61,578 bases of DNA. Source: Paracoccus lutimaris (GTDB taxonomy: Bacteria; Pseudomonadota; Alphaproteobacteria; Rhodobacterales; Rhodobacteraceae). Shown one piece after another: positions 43,124-51,767 of this stretch. Where the stretch lies: assembly GCF_003337565.1 (NCBI RefSeq), contig NZ_QPJL01000021.1:1-61578 (forward strand), written 5' to 3'. Position 1 is the stretch's first letter. Every line of letters starts with the position of its first letter. The translations under genes and the position numbers were made by a program. The notes beneath the pieces are model-generated. The model had not been told where the DNA came from. It searched no databases and saw only the letters and a list, made by a program, of their open reading frames with translations.

Positions 43124-44131
43124 TCAGGCTTTCGCTTCGGCATAGATATCGGTCCAGAGCTCTTCCAGCGGCGGCTCGGGGCTTTCCTTCGAGAATTCGG
43201 CCGAGTCGTTCACGATTTCCTTGATTTCCTTGTCGATGGCCTTGAGGTCATCTTCGCTGGCATGCTTGCCCTGCAACAGCAGCTCGCGCACATGCTCGAT
43301 CGGATCGCGCTCGTCGCGGACCTTTTGAACCTCTTCGCGGGTGCGGTATTTCGCCGGGTCGGACATCGAGTGGCCGCGATAGCGATAGGTCATCACCTCA
43401 AGGATGTAGGGGCCCTTGCCGGCGCGGCAATGCGCGACGGCCTTCTCGGCCGCGGCCTTGACCGCCAGCACGTCCATGCCGTCCACCTGCTCGCCGGGAA
43501 TGCCGAAGGCCTCGCCGCGCCCGAACAGCGTCGTCGACTTGGTCGAGCGCTTCATCGAGGTGCCCATGGCATACTGGTTGTTCTCGATCACGAAAATGAC
43601 CGGCAGCTCCCACAGCTCGGCCATGTTGTAGGTCTCATAGACCTGGCCCTGGTTCGAGGCGCCGTCGCCGAAATAGGCGAAGGTCACATTGTCATTGCCC
43701 AGATACTTGTCGGCGAAGGCCAGGCCCGCACCCAGCGGCACCTGAGCCGCGACGATGCCATGTCCGCCGTAGAAATGCTTCTCGCGGCTGAACATGTGCA
43801 TCGAGCCGCCCTTGCCCTTGGAGTAGCCGCCGATGCGGCCGGTCAGCTCGGCCATCACGCCGCGCGCCTCCATGCCGCAGGCCAGCATGTGGCCATGGTC
43901 GCGATAGGAGGTGATGCGCTTGTCGCCTTCCTTGGTCGCGGCCTCCATGCCGACGACGACGGCTTCCTGCCCGATGTAAAGATGGCAGAAGCCGCCGATC
44001 AGGCCCATGCCGTAAAGCTGGCCGGCCTTTTCCTCGAATCGCCGGATCAAAAGCATGTCGCGGTAATATTGGAGAAGCTCGTCCTTGGACACGTTTGGCT
44101 TGTTTTGCTTGGCTGCAGGCTTTCTGACCAT
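43124..44131 (-). CDS. pdhA: Pyruvate dehydrogenase E1 component, alpha subunit
   Basis: 335 residues from ATG 44131 (MVRKPAAKQNKPNVSKDELL), preceded by GAGGAGG; the open frame extends further upstream into non-conserved sequence. The thiamine diphosphate/Mg motif GDGASNQG starts at residue 155 and ends in the NN of VIENNQYAMGTSMKR. HMFSREKHFYGGHGIVAAQV and YRYRGHSMSDPAKYRTREEV are typical of E1-alpha. It is the first gene of the pdhABC operon and has a candidate operator-like inverted repeat just upstream at 44157-44174. Confidence 0.96.
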   Translation of the reverse strand: MVRKPAAKQNKPNVSKDELLQYYRDMLLIRRFEEKAGQLYGMGLIGGFCHLYIGQEAVVVGMEAATKEGDKRITSYRDHGHMLACGMEARGVMAELTGRIGGYSKGKGGSMHMFSREKHFYGGHGIVAAQVPLGAGLAFADKYLGNDNVTFAYFGDGASNQGQVYETYNMAELWELPVIFVIENNQYAMGTSMKRSTKSTTLFGRGEAFGIPGEQVDGMDVLAVKAAAEKAVAHCRAGKGPYILEVMTYRYRGHSMSDPAKYRTREEVQKVRDERDPIEHVRELLLQGKHASEDDLKAIDKEIKEIVNDSAEFSKESPEPPLEELWTDIYAEAKA

Positions 44132-44156
44132 GCTGGCCTCCTCCTCGGGGCGGAAA

Positions 44157-44174
44157 TAGTTCACCGTTAAACTA
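44157..44174. promoter_or_regulatory. Imperfect palindrome upstream of pdhA
   Basis: TAGTTCACCGTTAAACTA is symmetric at 14 of 18 positions with perfect 5-bp arms (TAGTT/AACTA). It lies about 26 bases before the pdhA start, overlapping the likely promoter or leader. A repressor site is possible. Confidence 0.35.
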
Positions 44175-44318
44175 ACTCTAGGACAAGCTTTCGGGGGAAG
44201 TAAACCGGCCTTCTGCATCTGCTGCGGGGCGGGTTGCGAAAAGCCGCCCGCACGCGGCGTTTCGCCGAAGCTGCGGGGGCCGAGCGGGGCTGCGCCCGAT
44301 GTTTCAGCGTGAAAGCTG

Positions 44319-44612
44319 CTAGCGGATGATGACTTCGTCGGCGCGCACGAGGCCAAGCACGTCGCGGGCGCGTTCGTCCAAAAGGTCGATGTCCAGATAT
44401 TCGTCGGACAGGCGATGGGTCAGGTTGCGCATCTGGTCCACCTCGGCCTGAAGGCTGTCGCGCTGGCGGATCAGGTCGCGGGTCTCGGATTCCAGCTGTA
44501 CCCGGCGCAGGATGCCCGATGGCCCCTGTACGGCGGCATAGGCGAAATACACGCCCAGAAGCGCCATCAGGACGAAAAACACGATGGCGCTGATCGACAG
44601 GCGTTGGGTCAT
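44319..44612 (-). CDS. Septum formation initiator protein (FtsB/DivIC family)
   Basis: 97 residues. One N-terminal membrane helix (ISAIVFFVLMALLGVYFAYA, about 6-25), then a periplasmic coiled coil (VQLESETRDLIRQRDSLQAE, then VDQMRNLTHRL), then the short DERARDVLGLVRADEVII C-terminus typical of FtsB/DivIC. It would act with FtsL and FtsQ in divisome activation. It lies 187 bases upstream of pdhA in the same direction, a linkage common in alphaproteobacteria. Confidence 0.9.
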   Translation of the reverse strand: MTQRLSISAIVFFVLMALLGVYFAYAAVQGPSGILRRVQLESETRDLIRQRDSLQAEVDQMRNLTHRLSDEYLDIDLLDERARDVLGLVRADEVIIR

Positions 44613-44675
44613 GGCTGCTGCTCGTTCGTTTTGCCGACAATCATGCCACAGTCCGGGGGCTGGGGGAATCCCCGA

Positions 44676-45950
44676 TCAGCCCCTTGCGTCGCGCAGGATG
44701 TCATCCAGTACCAGCGCCATGACCCGGGCTGAATCCAGCATGTCCTGCACGCCCACCCATTCATCGGGCTGGTGCGCCAGATCCAGCACGCCGGGGCCGT
44801 AAGCGATGCAGTTCTTCAACTTGCCGATGCGGTCGATATGTTTCTGGTCATAGGTGCCGGGGCTGACGACATAGCCCGCCTCGCGGCCCAAGACCCGCTC
44901 GATCGCAGCGGCGGTCGAGCGCACGACGGGGGCGTCGCGGTCGGTCATGCTGGGAATGACCTCGAACATGTCGCGGATCTCATAGCTGAAATTCGGGCGC
45001 TCGGTGCGGATGCCTTCCAGCATCGCGGTGACCTCGCGCTTGACCTCGGCAAGGTCCTCTTCGATCAGGAAGCGGCGGTCGATCACGATGCGGCAGCGGT
45101 CGGCGACGCAGGGCGCAGGCAGACCGGTGAAGCCGGGGCCCAGATCCGCCTCGCCGCCATGGATCGAATTGATGTTCAGGGTCGAGTTTTTCGCCCCTTC
45201 GGGGATCACCGGCATCTCGGTGCGCTTGGTTTTCAGCAGTGGAAACAGGCTGCGTTCCATTTCATCCAGCACCGCGCCCATATGGCGGATGGCGCTGTCG
45301 CCCAGAAAGGGCATCGAGCCATGGGCGATGCGGCCATGGGTCTCGATTTCCGCCCACCAGACACCGCGATGGCCCAGACAGATGCGGTCCTTGTGGAGCG
45401 GTTCGGGGATGATGACATGGCCGACATGGGCAAAGGCGCCATGCCCCGCCAGATAGGCCACGCCGCCAAATCCGCCCGATTCCTCGTCCGCGGTGGCGCT
45501 GATCTCGATCCGGCCGGGATGGTCGGGGTAAAGGGCGACAAAGGCCTCGGCGGCGATGATGCTGGAGGCCAAGCCCCCCTTCATGTCGCAGGCACCGCGC
45601 CCATAGATGCGGCCCGCGTCCAGTTCGCCGCCAAAGGGATCGCGGGTCCAGCCATGGCCGACCTCGACCACGTCGTGGTGGCTGTTGAAATGCACGCATT
45701 CGCCGGACCGCCCGGCATCGTGGCTGGCGACGAGGTTCCAGCGCGGGAATTCCTCGCAATCGCCGGGTGCGCCCTCGGCGCGGATCAGCCGGCATTCCCA
45801 ACCCTGCGAGGCCAGCCGCGCCGCAAGATACTCGCAGATGTCGAGATATTGCCGCCCCGGCGGGTTCAGCGTCGGAATGCGGATCAGATCCTGCGTCAGG
45901 CGGATCAGGTCGTCGCGGCGGGTTTCGATCTCAAGGGCAAGGGCATCCAT
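44676..45950 (-). CDS. M20-family metallopeptidase (ArgE/DapE-like deacylase)
   Basis: 424 residues. Two-zinc active site: H91 and D93 (FNSHHDVVE), bridging D122 (GRGACDMKGG) and E156/E157 (TADEESGG), with a C-terminal zinc His in LAHQPDEWV. The dimerisation domain sits between them. It belongs to the 'acetylornithine deacetylase/succinyl-diaminopimelate desuccinylase' group, which hydrolyses N-acyl amino acids. The true substrate cannot be read from sequence, and arginine or lysine pathway genes are not adjacent. It is probably cytoplasmic, with no signal peptide. Confidence 0.88.
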   Translation of the reverse strand: MDALALEIETRRDDLIRLTQDLIRIPTLNPPGRQYLDICEYLAARLASQGWECRLIRAEGAPGDCEEFPRWNLVASHDAGRSGECVHFNSHHDVVEVGHGWTRDPFGGELDAGRIYGRGACDMKGGLASSIIAAEAFVALYPDHPGRIEISATADEESGGFGGVAYLAGHGAFAHVGHVIIPEPLHKDRICLGHRGVWWAEIETHGRIAHGSMPFLGDSAIRHMGAVLDEMERSLFPLLKTKRTEMPVIPEGAKNSTLNINSIHGGEADLGPGFTGLPAPCVADRCRIVIDRRFLIEEDLAEVKREVTAMLEGIRTERPNFSYEIRDMFEVIPSMTDRDAPVVRSTAAAIERVLGREAGYVVSPGTYDQKHIDRIGKLKNCIAYGPGVLDLAHQPDEWVGVQDMLDSARVMALVLDDILRDARG

Positions 45951-46070
45951 GGCGAAAGGCTAGGCCGGTCGCCGCCATCCCGCAATGGGGCGATTGACAG
46001 TCGCGGCCCGAGCCGTTTCATGCCAGCATGCGCAGGGCACGACAGAGGGACGCCACCGGATGATCGCATC

Positions 46071-46352
46071 ATGATCGCATTTCTTCGCCTGGTCGGGCTG
46101 GTTCTTGTCGTCGAGCTGATCTTCTATGCGCTGATTTACATCTATGTGCGCAGCCTGCGCCGCGAATCCCTTGAAAAGGAATGGGACAGGCGTCATCCCG
46201 ACCGTGCCGGTCCGACCGGGGAACGCGATGCTTTTGTGCAGCGTTCGATGCGGGGGTACGAAAAGACCCTGCGCGCGCGCCTTGTCGGGCTGGTGCTGGT
46301 TTTGCCGCTGGTCGTGATCGTCGCGATCGTCGTCTTTGTGAATTACAACTGA
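46071..46352 (+). CDS. Small two-helix membrane protein
   Basis: 93 residues from ATG 46071. N-terminal helix FLRLVGLVLVVELIFYALIY, a charged cytoplasmic linker (RRESLEKEWDRRHPDRAGPT), and C-terminal helix LVGLVLVLPLVVIVAIVVFV. It is followed after ten bases by the DUF1523 gene, and the pair occurs together in Rhodobacterales as far as I recall. No function is known. Confidence 0.75.
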   Translation: MIAFLRLVGLVLVVELIFYALIYIYVRSLRRESLEKEWDRRHPDRAGPTGERDAFVQRSMRGYEKTLRARLVGLVLVLPLVVIVAIVVFVNYN

Positions 46353-46362
46353 GGGGGCGCCG

Positions 46363-47034
46363 ATGCGCTGGTTCCTGACCGTTCTTGGGGTGATCTTCGG
46401 TGTCGCCGTGTTCCTGTTTCTGGATTACGCGCTGCCCTCGCGGCAGACGGTGCGGATCACCAACACCTATAACCGGCTGACCGAAATCGGGGCGAATGCG
46501 TTCTTTTACGCCTCGCCCGATACCGGCACGGTGCAGAACGCGCAGGGCCAGCGGGATGTGCGCTTCATCGATACGGTGCGCCAGAACAATAAACCCTATG
46601 TCTATCGCAACGAGGATACCGGCTGGATCTGGCCGCCCTATTTCAAATATGACAGCTCGAACCTGCATGCGCAGGCGACCGACCTGAAATCCACCGCCGC
46701 CGCTCCGCAATGGGTCAATGTGACCTCTTATGGCTGGCGGATCTCGTGGCTGTCGATCTATCCCAACGCGATCTCGGTCCGGCCGGTGGCGGGGCCGGAC
46801 GTGCGGCCCTTCAACTGGCCGGCGCAGCTGATCCTGGCGCTGATCGGCGCCTTCCTGTTCCTGATCTGGCGGATGTGGAACCAGTTCCGCGAGCGCACCA
46901 TCGACCCCGCCGTGCGTTCCGCCGATGAGGCATGGGACCGGCTGGATGCCCGTGCCGACGCCGCCCGCGACCATATCGCCAGCGAGGCGCAGGGCCGCGT
47001 TCGCCGCTGGTGGAACGGCATCCGGGGGCGCTGA
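46363..47034 (+). CDS. DUF1523 family membrane protein
   Basis: 223 residues. An N-terminal helix (FLTVLGVIFGVAVFLFLDYA) is followed by a periplasmic domain with the family pattern SRQTVRITNTYNRL and WIWPPYFKYDSSNLHAQATD. A second helix (WPAQLILALIGAFLFLIWRM) leads into an amphipathic charged C-terminus. Function unknown; it is probably envelope-associated. It is co-directional with the upstream two-helix protein gene. Confidence 0.88.
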   Translation: MRWFLTVLGVIFGVAVFLFLDYALPSRQTVRITNTYNRLTEIGANAFFYASPDTGTVQNAQGQRDVRFIDTVRQNNKPYVYRNEDTGWIWPPYFKYDSSNLHAQATDLKSTAAAPQWVNVTSYGWRISWLSIYPNAISVRPVAGPDVRPFNWPAQLILALIGAFLFLIWRMWNQFRERTIDPAVRSADEAWDRLDARADAARDHIASEAQGRVRRWWNGIRGR

Positions 47035-47123
47035 GCCGCCCCCCCCGGCGGCAATGTGGCGCGGTGCCGGATTCCTATGATTTGCGATGGCGCTGTGCTA
47101 GCTTGAACCGGCCAGACCCCGGC

Positions 47124-48491
47124 ATGTGGAATTGCGATCCCGGGACAGTGTCAGTGTCGAAACCTTATCCCATCAAACGGCAGGCCGTGGTCATCATTCA
47201 TGGCATTGGCGAGCAAAGGCCGATGGCGACCCTGCGCGGATTTACCGGGGCGATCCAGAAACTCGGGAAATACCCCACAAGCGGAAGCACCTGGTCCAAA
47301 CCCGACGAGGTGTCGGACGGATTCGAGCATCATCGGTTCACCCTTGCCTCGACCCGCATCAGACCGGTCACCGATGTTTATGAGCTTTATTGGGCACATC
47401 TGTTTGAGCAAAGCTCGCTGCGGACATTCCTTGTCTGGCTTGGCAGGATCGCCTTTCGGCCGCTGTCGCAATTGCCGCAGCGCTACCAGCGGAAGATGGT
47501 CGCGCTTCGGGTCGCGGCTCTGGTTCTGGGCCTTGCCGGCCTTTGGCTGTGGTATTCGATGGGCGCGGATCGCTGGGCAACGCTGGTGGCTGCCGTTCCG
47601 GCGGTGATGCTGGTCTATTATGGCCTGCGCTATCTGCTGAACAGCTTCTTTCTGGGAACGATCAGCGATGCCGCGCGCTATCTCGACGCCGACCCGCGCA
47701 ATGTCGAGGCCCGCAACAAGGTGCGCAAGCTGGGTGTGGATTTCCTTGAGCGTCTGCACGGGGCCGACCGGAACTACGACCGTATCATCGTCTGCGGGCA
47801 CAGTCTGGGTTCGGTGATCGGTTATGATATCCTGCGCTATCTGTGGTATCGCAAGCATGAAGGGCATGCCTTGCCGGATGCGCCCGCCCAACCCGTCCAG
47901 AAGCAGGTGGCCGCGCTCAGCGCCGCTGGCGACGGAGCCGCCGTTCGGAACCTGCAGCGCGATCTGTGGCTTGAACAACGCGAGCTGGGCAACGATTGGC
48001 GGATAAGCGACTTCGTGACCATGGGCAGCCCGCTTGCGCATGCCGATATCGTGCTGGCGGATTCCGTCGACGGGTTTGACGGTGCCGTTTCCAGCGGCGA
48101 GCTGCCGACCTGCCCGTCATTGGTCGATCCCCGGACGAAGGATATCGGCTTTCCCCGCAATTACACGTCGCAGAGCGGGCAGCCCCGCACCATCCGTCTG
48201 TTGGGGCATGCAGCGATGTTCTCGGTCACAAGATGGACCAACATCCATGTCGTGCAGCGCTGGCTGGTTCATGGCGATCCGATCTCGGGTCCGGTTGCGC
48301 CGCTTTTTGGCAACGGCATCCACGACATTGCACTGAAACCGAACGGTCGGGACGGGTGGTTTGCGCATACGAAATACTGGCGCGGCGATGTGGCCAAGGA
48401 TGGCGCGGCCAACCCGCCGCAACCAGCCCTGACCGCGCTTGAGGCAGCGTTGGACCTGAACCTCAAGGTGATGTCGCCGCGCAAGACGTGA
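47124..48491 (+). CDS. Alpha/beta-hydrolase (lipase-like) membrane protein
   Basis: 455 residues from ATG 47124; GTG 47148 (VSVSKPYPIKRQAVVIIHGI) is an equally plausible start. The oxyanion region is VVIIHGIGEQRP, and the nucleophile elbow GHSLGS lies around residues 218-223 of the long form. Two membrane helices lie between them (MVALRVAALVLGLAGLWLWY; LVAAVPAVMLVYYGLRYLL), which is unusual for lipases. The catalytic Asp is probably near TMGSPLAHAD. The protein looks like a membrane-tethered esterase/lipase or patatin-unrelated phospholipase; the substrate is unknown. Confidence 0.75.
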   Translation: MWNCDPGTVSVSKPYPIKRQAVVIIHGIGEQRPMATLRGFTGAIQKLGKYPTSGSTWSKPDEVSDGFEHHRFTLASTRIRPVTDVYELYWAHLFEQSSLRTFLVWLGRIAFRPLSQLPQRYQRKMVALRVAALVLGLAGLWLWYSMGADRWATLVAAVPAVMLVYYGLRYLLNSFFLGTISDAARYLDADPRNVEARNKVRKLGVDFLERLHGADRNYDRIIVCGHSLGSVIGYDILRYLWYRKHEGHALPDAPAQPVQKQVAALSAAGDGAAVRNLQRDLWLEQRELGNDWRISDFVTMGSPLAHADIVLADSVDGFDGAVSSGELPTCPSLVDPRTKDIGFPRNYTSQSGQPRTIRLLGHAAMFSVTRWTNIHVVQRWLVHGDPISGPVAPLFGNGIHDIALKPNGRDGWFAHTKYWRGDVAKDGAANPPQPALTALEAALDLNLKVMSPRKT

Positions 48492-48518
48492 CGGTCCACC
48501 TCCGCGCGAGGCCCCCGA

Positions 48519-49274
48519 TCAGGCCGAGCGCAACCAGCGCAGCCCCGCCTCGGTCGAGGTGCGGGGCGTGTATTCCGCCCCCACCCAGCCCCGGAATCCC
48601 GCCGCATCGACGGCGCGGAAAAAGCCGGCGTAATTGATTTCGCCGGCGCGGGGCTCGTGGCGGCCGGGGCAGCCGGCGATCTGGATGTGATGGGTGTTGC
48701 GGGCGTGGCGCTCCCAGGTGTGGATCACGTCGCCATGGATCATATGCGCCTGATAGACGTCGAATTGCAGGCCCAGATTGGGCTGGTCGATCTCGTCGAT
48801 GATTTCGCTGGCAAGGTCGAAACTGTCCAGGAAATAGCCGGGCATGTCGCTGCTGTTCATCGGCTCAAGGGTCAGGCTCATTTCGGGCGCGCGGGCGCAG
48901 GCCCATTCCAGATTGCGCAACAGCGTCTCGCGCGCTTTGGGGCCCTCGGCCTTGCCGGCCATGACATGCAGATGCGCGACCTGCAGCGCCTCGGCATAGC
49001 GCAGGGCGCGGTCGAAATCGCTGCGAAAGCGGGTTTCGTTGCCCGGCTCGGCGGCAAAGCCGCGCGGCCCGCCAGCCCAGTTCGGCGGTGGCGTGTTCAT
49101 CAGCACGAAGCGCAGCGAGGATTCCTGCGCCGCCGCGATCAACTCCTTGGCGGGCAGGTCATAGGGGAACAGGATCTCGACACCGTCGAATCCCGCGCGC
49201 CGCGCCGCCGCAAATCGCTGCAGCATCGGCAGCTCGGTGAACAGATAGGTCAGATTGGCCGCGAATCGCGCCAT
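48519..49274 (-). CDS. hyi: Hydroxypyruvate isomerase family protein (TIM barrel)
   Basis: 251 residues. It has an AP-endonuclease-2/xylose-isomerase-like TIM barrel. Typical Hyi segments are FAANLTYLFTELPMLQRFAA, FDGVEILFPYDLPA, LTLEPMNSSDMPGYFLDSFD (metal-binding Glu) and GLQFDVYQAHMIHGD, ending near VGAEYTPR. It likely converts hydroxypyruvate and tartronate semialdehyde in glyoxylate or ethanolamine-type metabolism. Related proteins (OtnI) act on oxo-tetronates, so the substrate is not certain. No glyoxylate genes are adjacent. It is transcribed with the upstream DUF1285 gene, two bases apart. Confidence 0.85.
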   Translation of the reverse strand: MARFAANLTYLFTELPMLQRFAAARRAGFDGVEILFPYDLPAKELIAAAQESSLRFVLMNTPPPNWAGGPRGFAAEPGNETRFRSDFDRALRYAEALQVAHLHVMAGKAEGPKARETLLRNLEWACARAPEMSLTLEPMNSSDMPGYFLDSFDLASEIIDEIDQPNLGLQFDVYQAHMIHGDVIHTWERHARNTHHIQIAGCPGRHEPRAGEINYAGFFRAVDAAGFRGWVGAEYTPRTSTEAGLRWLRSA

Positions 49275-49276
49275 AC

Positions 49277-49822
49277 TTAGAACTCCAGAGGAAAACCCGT
49301 CCCCAGCGAATGCACATTCATCCGCCCGCTTGCATCGGGCACGGCCGCATCGGCCAGACGATAAAATGTCTTGCGGTCAATAAGCGCCCACAAATCCCGG
49401 CGGATATGAACATAGGGCCGGGGCGCGTCAAGCGTGCCGCGCAATTCGATGGCATGATCCGGGCCGGCCGTGACCTGATCGCCGACATTGGTGGTGAAGG
49501 CGATATCTGTGCCGATATCGGCATCGATGGCGACAAAGGGCGCATCCACCACCCGGATGCCCACCTTTTCCACCGGAGTGACAAGGAAATAGCTGTCCCC
49601 CTCGCGCTTCAGGATCGAGGCGAAAAGCCGCACCATCTCGGGCCGCCCGATCGGGGTGCCGTTGTAAAACCAGCTGCCATCGCTGCGGATTTCCATGTCC
49701 AGATCGCCGCAAAAGGGCGGATTCCACAGATGCACGGGCGGTTGGCCACTCTTGGCGGCGCGCCCTGCGGCGGCGGCGATTCCGGCCGCGTCAGTCACGC
49801 TATTGTCACTCGGTTGCGCCAT
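49277..49822 (-). CDS. DUF1285 domain-containing protein
   Basis: 181 residues. The family pattern is HLWNPPFCGDLDMEIRSDGS, then WFYNGTPIGRPEMVRLFASI and LVTPVEKVGIRVVDAPFVA. Structures known for this family show a small all-beta/alpha fold without an assigned reaction. The start at ATG 49822 precedes a low-complexity Ala-rich leader of 25 residues, so a slightly later start is possible. It is divergent from the moxR operon by about 60 bases, and the two could share regulatory sequence. Confidence 0.88.
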   Translation of the reverse strand: MAQPSDNSVTDAAGIAAAAGRAAKSGQPPVHLWNPPFCGDLDMEIRSDGSWFYNGTPIGRPEMVRLFASILKREGDSYFLVTPVEKVGIRVVDAPFVAIDADIGTDIAFTTNVGDQVTAGPDHAIELRGTLDAPRPYVHIRRDLWALIDRKTFYRLADAAVPDASGRMNVHSLGTGFPLEF

Positions 49823-49884
49823 TCCCTGTGGACCCTGCCACGGCTGTCATTCATGTTGTCGTAAATCAGAATTGGGGCGTTGTC

Positions 49885-50882
<998 letters not shown>

Positions 50883-50886
<4 letters not shown>

Positions 50887-51767
50887 GCACCGCCCCGAAA
50901 AGCCTGACACTGGTCGAGCTGCGCGCCGGGGCCGAGGCGGCATCAGCCGGGCTGCCCGCGCTGATGCTCTCGGCCGAGCGGCTGGCGGCGGCGCTGACCG
51001 CCGGCGCCCATGGCCAGCGCCGGGCCGGGCCGGGCGAGGATTTCTGGCAATACCGTCCCGCGACCTCGGGCGATACCGCGCGCAGCATCGACTGGCGCCG
51101 CTCGGCGCGCTCGGACGGGCAGTTCGTCCGCGACCGCGAGGCCGAGGTGCCACAATCGGCCTCGATCTGGGTCTCGGCGGCGGCGGGAATGGATTACAGC
51201 GGCGGCGCGAACCGCCCCAGCAAACGCGCACGCGCCGATCTGCTGGCGCTGGCGTTGTCGATGGCGCTCTTGGACGGGGGCGAGCGCGTGGCGCTGGCCG
51301 GCGATCCGCCGCGTCCGGGCCGCTTTCAGGCCGAGCGCATCGCGCAATCGCTGGTCACGCGCCCGCCGCTTGCCGGCGATGAGGACGCGCCGCCCGCTCA
51401 GGCCTTGCGCCCCGGCCAGCGGGTGATCCTGTTTGACGATTTTCTGGGCGATCCGCAGCCGGTGCTGGACTATCTGAGCCGCGCGGCGGGGATGGGGGTG
51501 CGGGGGGCGCTGATGCAGGTCCTCGACCCCGATGAGGAAGGCTTTCCCTGGACGGGGGCGGTGCTGTTTCGCTCGGCCTCGGGGGCGCTCAAGCACGACA
51601 CCCGCGATGCTGGGGGGCTGCGCGAGGCCTATCTCGCGCGGCTGGCCGAGCGGCGCGAATTGCTGGGCCGCGCGGCGCTGAACGCAAGCTGGCATTTCGG
51701 CACCCATGACACGGCGGCGTCGCCTGCGCAGGCGCTCTTGTGGCTTTGGTCGGCGCTGGAGGACTGA
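50883..51767 (+). CDS. DUF58 domain-containing protein
   Basis: 294 residues from GTG 50883, overlapping the moxR stop (GTGA). The DUF58 signature is the RRAGPGEDFWQYRPATSGDT segment with DWRRSARSDGQFVRDREAEV. A VWA-like C-terminal part follows. It has no membrane helix, unlike many DUF58 proteins. It partners with MoxR ATPases in many bacteria, and the molecular function remains open. The stop overlaps the next ATG by one base (TGATG). Confidence 0.92.

Noticed and set aside
41029..43224. Long plus-strand frame across pdhC and pdhB
   Set aside because: It spans two genes and their intergenic gap on the opposite strand and has no domain resemblance.
46932..47123. Extended N-terminus of the lipase-like protein
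   Set aside because: The upstream frame overlaps the end of the DUF1523 gene and lacks conserved sequence; a start at 47124 or 47148 fits better.
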